Part shown: positions 59,084 to 64,000 of the stretch, piece after piece
Position numbering within the stretch: position 1 is the first letter of the stretch
How the letters are laid out: each line of letters opens with the position of its first letter
Assembly: GCF_000004195.4 (NCBI RefSeq)
Contig: NC_030686.2
Coordinates: forward strand, 43,964,961 to 44,028,960
DNA from: Xenopus tropicalis
Taxonomy: Eukaryota; Chordata; Amphibia; Anura; Pipidae
Direction: 5' to 3'
Length of the DNA stretch: 64,000 bases
The notes under the pieces: model-generated
What the model was told of the DNA's origin: nothing
What the model saw: the letters and a program-made list of their open reading frames with translations, nothing else
Databases searched by the model: none
Program-made: the position numbers and the translations under genes

Positions 59084-62000
59084 CTACGAACAAAGGGAAA
59101 TAGAATAAATGGCGGGCTGATGTGGGACACATGGGGACACAGATAACAGAACACCTCTCACCTGCTGGAAGTGCAATTTATGGAACAGCCGAATGCTTGA
59201 AAGATTTTCTTGCCCAATTTTAGCTTCGAATGTGGTAATGCCCAAAGCAGTGATACCTAAAACAAGAGAGACCACATCAGAGCATGCTGGGTAATGACAT
59301 AAATGCGGAATGCGCCAAGATTCCACAACTCACCATAGGATAACATCAGCCGCACAGATTCTTCGCCAAGCCCTCTGCCTCGGTAGCTGGGCTCTGCAAT
59401 AGAAGAAGGGGAATTGTAGCTTTAATGGAGGAGAACTGGGTCGAGCAGCAGAGATGATGGCTGAAGGAGAATGTAGAATGAAGAGAATGTAGCAGAAAAC
59501 TGGATGAAATGGTGTAAAGGCAGAGATACAGGGAGTGATACAGGGATCTACTAGATGGCAGAGTCACCCAATAAACATGCAATGAAAATATGTCATGAAC
59601 ACTGCAGATACAGGGACGTTTCCACATTACCAATATCACTTAATAAAGGGGAAGTTAAACTTAACTTTTTTTATGGCATGATATTTTGAAACCATTTCCA
59701 GTTCATTGCCATTTTTGAGTGTGTTCTTTTTAATGCTTTTAACTCTTAGCCTGCCCGGTTCCCTTTAATCTTACTGTGTTATGTTTGCCAGGCATGTAAC
59801 TTACACAGAAAACCCAAAAAAAGGGAAACAAGTCAGTTTTATGGGCCACAACGCAATCAGGTTGGTGGGGTAAAGTGACTGAAAACAGATTTTTATATAT
59901 AGAATATACACACACATATACAAGGAAGGAAAGAGAAGAGAGTAAAGGCATGGGAAATGGGCAAACCTGCAATCATAACTTCAGTCTCTGCTAACGCTTG
60001 GTTGTCTGGCTCTGTGAGGAACAGATTTACATCTCCCACCATGCACTGGTGCTCAGGGCAGCCTTGGTCCCACAGAACCGCATCCAGTATAATGAAAGTG
60101 CACTCTGTCAACAAGAAAAGAAATAAAAATTCCCTGATGTACACTCTGCTGCAGAGACCAAGGTGATGCCAAGGTCTTTCTCCCCCTGCGTGAAACTCAC
60201 TATCGGCATCCTCTCTCCAGCTCTGCTGCATGCCATACTCCTGCTCTAACGTCAGAGGTTCCGACGCAGTCAGCTTCTGTAGCTCCTCCGACTTCATCCA
60301 CTCATGGTACCTGGAAGAACAACCATCATTAGAGGACTCCAGGGGAAAGGCTGAGAATATATTTATTTAGAGGTGTGCATAGAGTGTGCTGGCTGCCATC
60401 AACCATATATATACAGTGGTGTGAAAAACTATTTGCCCCCTTCCTGATTTCTTATTCTTTTGCATGTTTGTCACACTTAAATGTTTCTGCTCATCAAACA
60501 CATTTAACTATTAGTCAAAGATAACACAAGTAAACACAAAATGCAGTTTTTAAATGAGGGTTTTTATTATTAAGGGAGAAAAAAAATCCAAACCTACATG
60601 GCCCTGTGTGAAAAAGTAATTGCCCCCTGAACCTAATAACTGGTTGGGCCACCCTTAGCAGCAATAACTGCAATCAAGCGTTTGCGATAACTTGCAACGA
60701 GTCTTTTACAGCGCTCTGGAGGAATTTTGGCCCACTCATCTTTGCAGAATTGTTGTAATTCAGCTTTATTTGAGGGTTTTCTAGCATGAACCGCCTTTTT
60801 AAGGTCATTCCACAACATCTCAATAGGATTCAGGTCAGGACTTTGACTAGGCCACTCCAAAGTCTTCATTTTGTTTTTCTTCAGCCATTCAGAGGTGGAT
60901 TTGCTGGTGTGTTTTGGGTCATTGTCCTGCTGCAGCACCCAAGATCGCTTCAGCTTGAGTTGACGAACAGATGGCCGGACATTCTCCTTCAGAATTCATG
61001 GTTCCATCTATCACAGCAAGCCTTCCAGGTCCTGAAGCAGAAAAACAACCCCAGACCATCACACTACCACCACCATATTTTACTGTTGGTATGATGTTCT
61101 TTTTCTGAAATGCTGTGTTACTTTTAAGCCAGATATAACGGGACACGCACCTTCCAAAAAGTTCAACTTTTGTCTCGTCGGTCCACAAGGTATTTTCCCA
61201 AAAGTCTTGGCAATCATTGAGGTGTATTTTAGCAAAAATGAGAGGAGCCTTAATGTTCTTTTTGCTTAAAAGTTGTTTGTGCCTTGGAAATCTGCCATGC
61301 AGGCCGTTTTTGCCCAGTCTCTTTCTTATGGTGGAGTCGTGAACACTGACCTTAATTGAGGCAAGTGAGGCCTGCAGTTCTTTAGATGTTGTCCTGGGGT
61401 CTTTTGTGGCCTCTCGGATGAGTTGTCTCTGCGCTCTTGGGGTAATTTTGGTCGGCCGGCCACTCCTGGGAAGGTTCACCACTGTTCCATGTTTTTGCCA
61501 TTTGTGGATAATGGCTCTCACTGTGGTTCGCTGGAGTCCCAAAGCTTTAGAAATGGCTTTATAACCTTTACCAGACTGATAGATCTCAATTACTTTTGTT
61601 CTCATTTGTTCCTGAATTTCTTTGGATCTTGGCATGATGTCTAGCTTTTGAGGTGCTTTTGGTCTACTTCTCTGTGTCAGGTAGCTCCTATTTAAGTGAT
61701 TTCTTGATTGAAACAGGTGTGGCAGTAATCAGGCCTGGGGGTGACTACAGAAATTGAACTCAGGTGTGATAAACCACAGTTGTTATTTTTTAACAAGGGG
61801 GGCAATCACTTTTTCACACAGGGCCATGTAGATTTGGAGTTTTTTTTTCTCCCTTAATAACGTAAACCTTCATTTAAAAACTGCATTTTGTGTTCAATTA
61901 TGTTATCTTTGACTAATAGTTAACGGTTTTTGATGAGCAGAAACATTTAAGTGTGACAAACATGCAAAAGAATAAGAAATCAGGAAGGGGGCAAATAGTT

Positions 62001-62471
62001 TTTCACACCACTGTATATAAAAAAATATAGAGGCACAGGTCTTTCAGTGGGCCATTGGGTGTCTGCAGGCTGACACTGTACTGTATGTAGATATACATAT
62101 ATATATATAATATTACATGTATCTCTCCAAACTAGAGGGGATGGTGCTCAGTAGGTACTGAACTTATTTGGCAGACTAAAAATGCCTGTAGCCCCAGAAC
62201 CAACCCAGAAAGAAAGACATTCATGATATAGAATGTTAACATAGGTATGGGATCGGTAATACAGAAACCCTTTACCCAGAAATCTCTGAATTATGGTTAG
62301 TCCATCTCCCCGAATTGGGAAAACTGGGCAGGCAGTCTTGACCCGCACAGGCCTTCTGAAAACCGGACAGCAGACAGCCCTATTTCATACCTACCTGGGG
62401 ACATGGTGAGGTTCATATGGTACCAACAGCACACGCTGCCCTCTTAGCACAGTGTTCTCATTCACACGCAT
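58940..62471 (-). CDS. nat9: NAT9, N-acetyltransferase 9, complete coding region
   Basis: CDS complement(join(58940..59083,59162..59256,59334..59393,59967..60104,60201..60310,62395..62471)), 207 codons plus stop, the length I recall for human NAT9. It is a GNAT-fold acetyltransferase; fly and mammalian work links the family to microtubule stability. Seen: N terminus [54 protein letters not shown], the acetyl-CoA loop [38 protein letters not shown] and [12 protein letters not shown]. All phases agree. Upstream 5' UTR exons lie beyond 62475. The gene is tail-to-tail with the polycystin gene, 32 bp between stop codons. Confidence 0.95.
59104..59109 (+). terminator. pkd1-like: AATAAA poly(A) signal for the pkd1-like gene
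   Basis: First AATAAA downstream of the stop codon, 197 nt away. Its 3' UTR would run across the whole last coding exon of NAT9 on the other strand. Confidence 0.65.
59162..59256 (-). CDS. nat9: NAT9 coding exon 5
   Basis: 95 nt. It encodes [20 protein letters not shown] then [11 protein letters not shown]. The donor cag/gtgaga ends it. If unspliced, the frame would run 25 codons into the intron. Confidence 0.93.
59334..59393 (-). CDS. nat9: NAT9 coding exon 4: acetyl-CoA loop
   Basis: 60 nt. It encodes [18 protein letters not shown] then SY; RGRGLG is the GNAT pyrophosphate-binding motif (Q/RxxGxG/A). Acceptor attgcag, donor gtgagt. Confidence 0.94.
59394..59966 (-). other. nat9: NAT9 intron 3
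   Basis: A 573-bp intron. I see no exon or clear mobile element apart from a short CA/TA stretch near 59895-59920. Confidence 0.7.
59967..60104 (-). CDS. nat9: NAT9 coding exon 3
   Basis: It encodes [34 protein letters not shown] and TEVMIA. Acceptor ttgacag, donor gcag/gtttgc, phase 1 out. Confidence 0.94.
60201..60310 (-). CDS. nat9: NAT9 coding exon 2
   Basis: It encodes [20 protein letters not shown] then [16 protein letters not shown]. Acceptor ttccag, donor gata/gtgagt, phase 1 out. Confidence 0.94.
60414..62013 (-). mobile_element. Tc1-like DNA transposon, 1,600 bp, with about 215-bp inverted repeats
   Basis: It starts cagtggtgtgaaaaactatt and ends aatagtttttcacaccactg, flanked by TA on both sides. 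The inverted terminal repeats (60414-60629, 61797-62013) are long, with a repeated inner motif (ttcacacagggccatgta at the inner ends), as in IR/DR-type Tc1 elements. It is inserted in the first coding intron of NAT9, transposase in the same orientation as the gene. Confidence 0.95.
60633..61635 (-). pseudogene. Tc1-like transposase, broken by a frameshift
   Basis: Minus strand. The N-terminal part opens [20 protein letters not shown] with a paired helix-turn-helix DNA-binding region and GRP hinge ([15 protein letters not shown]). The first catalytic Asp is in [11 protein letters not shown]. The second part holds [10 protein letters not shown] and [11 protein letters not shown], with 34 residues between D and E (DD34E). 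The two parts are in different frames; the break is near 60980-60995, apparently a small deletion. Confidence 0.93.
62240..62330. mobile_element. miniature element fragment upstream of transposon
   Basis: ataggtatgggatcggtaat, acccagaaatctctgaatta and gaattgggaaaactg resemble, inverted, the end of the repeat at 4800-4905. Confidence 0.55.
62395..62471 (-). CDS. nat9: NAT9 first coding exon
   Basis: The ATG lies at 62471, four bases after an acceptor (ttgcag), so 5' UTR exons lie further right. It encodes [20 protein letters not shown] then PHHVP; donor ag/gtaggt, phase 2. Confidence 0.92.
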
Positions 62472-62475
62472 GGTC

Positions 62476-64000
62476 CTGCAACACAGAGGAGACGTGACAA
62501 TGAGCACAAAACAGAGCTGCACAAATGAAACATAAGAATGTGTAGGCAAGTGTGGATTAACAAGGTAACACAACTATAGAATGTTGTGCTGTCAAGGCTG
62601 CAGGGTATAAGGGTTCCCATTCAGGACATAGACCCAAACAGGTCTGGTCTGGGGTTCAAAATAGGCCTTGGCATTCCAAGTACCCAGAGGCGCAAACAGC
62701 CCCCCAGCCCAATAAATAGTAACTGTCTATGGCACCTTACAGCAGCCCCTCTGGCATTTGCCTGAACCCACAGATTGCCAGTCTGGGCCTGGGTCCTGGC
62801 ATTCCCAGTACCCAGAGGCACAAACAGCCCCCCCAGCCCAATAAATAGTGAGTGACTATGGCACCTTACAGCAGCCCCTCTGGCATTTGCCTGAACCCAC
62901 AGATTGCCAGTCTGGGCCTGGGTCCTGGCATTCCAAGTACCCAGAGGCCCAAACAGCCCCCCCAGCCCAATAAATAGTGAGTGTCTATGGCATCTTACAG
63001 CAGCCCCTCTGGCATTTGCCTGAACCCACAGATTGCCAGTCTGGGCCTGGGTCCTGGCATTCCAAGTACCCAGAGGCCCAAACAGCCCCCCCAGCCCAAT
63101 AAATAGTGAGTGTCTATGGCACCTTACAGCAGCCCTTCTGGCATTTGCCTGAACCCACAGATTGCCAGTCTGGGCCTGGGTCCTGGCATTCCAAGTACCC
63201 AGAGGCCCAAACAGCCCCCCCAGCCCAATAAATAGTGACTGTCTATGGCATCTTACAGCAGCCCCTCTAGCATTTGCCTGAACCCACAGATTGCCAGTCT
63301 GGGCCTGGGTCCTGGCATTCCAAGTACCCAGAGGCCCAAACAGCCCCCCCCCCCCAGCCCAATAAATAGTGACTGTCTATGGCACCTTACAGCAGCCCCT
63401 CTGGCATATGCCTGAACCCACAGATTGCCAGTCTGGGCCTGAGTCCTGGCATTCCAAGTACCCAGAGGCACAAACAGCCCCCCAGCCCAATAAATAGTGA
63501 CTGTCTATGGCACCTTACAGCAGCCCCTCTGGCATTTGCCTGAACCCACAGATTGCCAGTCTGGGCCTGGGTCCTGGCATTCCAAGTACCCAGAGGCCCA
63601 AACAGCCCCCCCCCCCAGCCCAATAAATAGTGACTATGGCACCTTACAGCAGCCCCTCTGACATTTGCCTGAACCCACAGATTGCCAGTCTGGGCCTGGG
63701 TCCTGGCATTCCAAGTACCCAGAGGCACAAACAGCCCCCCCAGCCCAATAAATAGTGAGTGACTATGGCACCTTACAGCAGCCCCTCTGGCATTTGCCTG
63801 AACCCACAGAACTAAAGAGCTGCTTTACATATAGGCATTTAGACTGGAACGGGGCACCCTCAGATTCTGATAGTGTCGGACTGGGCCTGCTAGGGTCCCC
63901 CTTAGAAACTAACATAACTCAATAATTAGATGGAGACAGTGCCAGTTGGTATAGAGGCTCATGGTAGAAATAAGAAAGGGTTAGTAGGAATAACCCAAGA
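62476..64000. other. region 5' of the NAT9 coding start
   Basis: Intron or promoter-side DNA of NAT9. No further exon was identified. Mostly filled by the 130-bp array, then ordinary sequence to the window end with gtgtcggactgggcctgc at 63873-63890, a hAT-like end motif. Confidence 0.6.
62650..63810. repeat. 130-bp minisatellite, locus 4 (about 9 units)
   Basis: Starts after ggggttcaaaataggccttg and carries the same unit as loci 1-3. C-run length, agtgactgtc or agtgagtgac, and ggcacc or ggcatc vary between units. Confidence 0.95.

Overview
The window is vertebrate nuclear DNA, most likely from a Xenopus frog. It holds intron-rich genes with canonical splice sites, many T2-like miniature transposons (ends of the type TTAAAGG..., including copies that start with aaaggtggccatacac and ggggttgttcacctt), hAT-like miniature elements with 8-bp target duplications, a Tc1-like element with long inverted repeats, and more than a dozen minisatellite arrays. 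No CRISPR, rRNA, tRNA or bacterial-type gene was seen. Layout: (1) 327-6767, plus strand: the 3' half of NHERF1 (slc9a3r1), covering PDZ2 to the ezrin-binding tail. (2) 6768-12824: NHERF1 3' UTR and an intergenic stretch made largely of tandem repeats. (3) 12825-58907, plus strand: a complete polycystin-1 family gene. I reconstruct 47 coding exons totalling 13,302 nt (4,433 codons plus stop). Every junction is in phase, and no exon contains an internal stop in its frame. Domain order is signal peptide, LRRNT, two LRRs, LRRCT, WSC, PKD domain I, C-type lectin, LDL-A-like, a long PKD repeat array, REJ/GAIN, GPS (HL^T), TM1, PLAT, further membrane segments and a cytosolic coiled coil. (4) 58940-62471, minus strand: NAT9, a complete 207-codon N-acetyltransferase in six coding exons, tail-to-tail with the polycystin gene. 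A Tc1-like transposon with a broken transposase lies in its first coding intron. (5) 62650-63810: another minisatellite upstream of NAT9. The main biological point is the order NHERF1 - polycystin-1-like - NAT9. From memory, human 17q25 has NHERF1 and NAT9 as neighbours with no polycystin gene between them, whereas human PKD1 sits on 16p13.3 near NHERF2 and TSC2. The gene here is therefore probably a second, whole-genome-duplication copy (ohnologue) of PKD1 that was lost from mammals. The stop codons of this gene and NAT9 are only 32 bp apart, and the only canonical poly(A) signals I see place each 3' UTR across the other gene's last exon. Functionally, NHERF1 is a PDZ scaffold under apical membranes, polycystin-1 proteins are large membrane receptors that pair with TRPP channels, and NAT9 is an acetyltransferase reported to act on microtubule-related substrates. 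Adjacency reflects ancestry, and no operon-like logic is implied.
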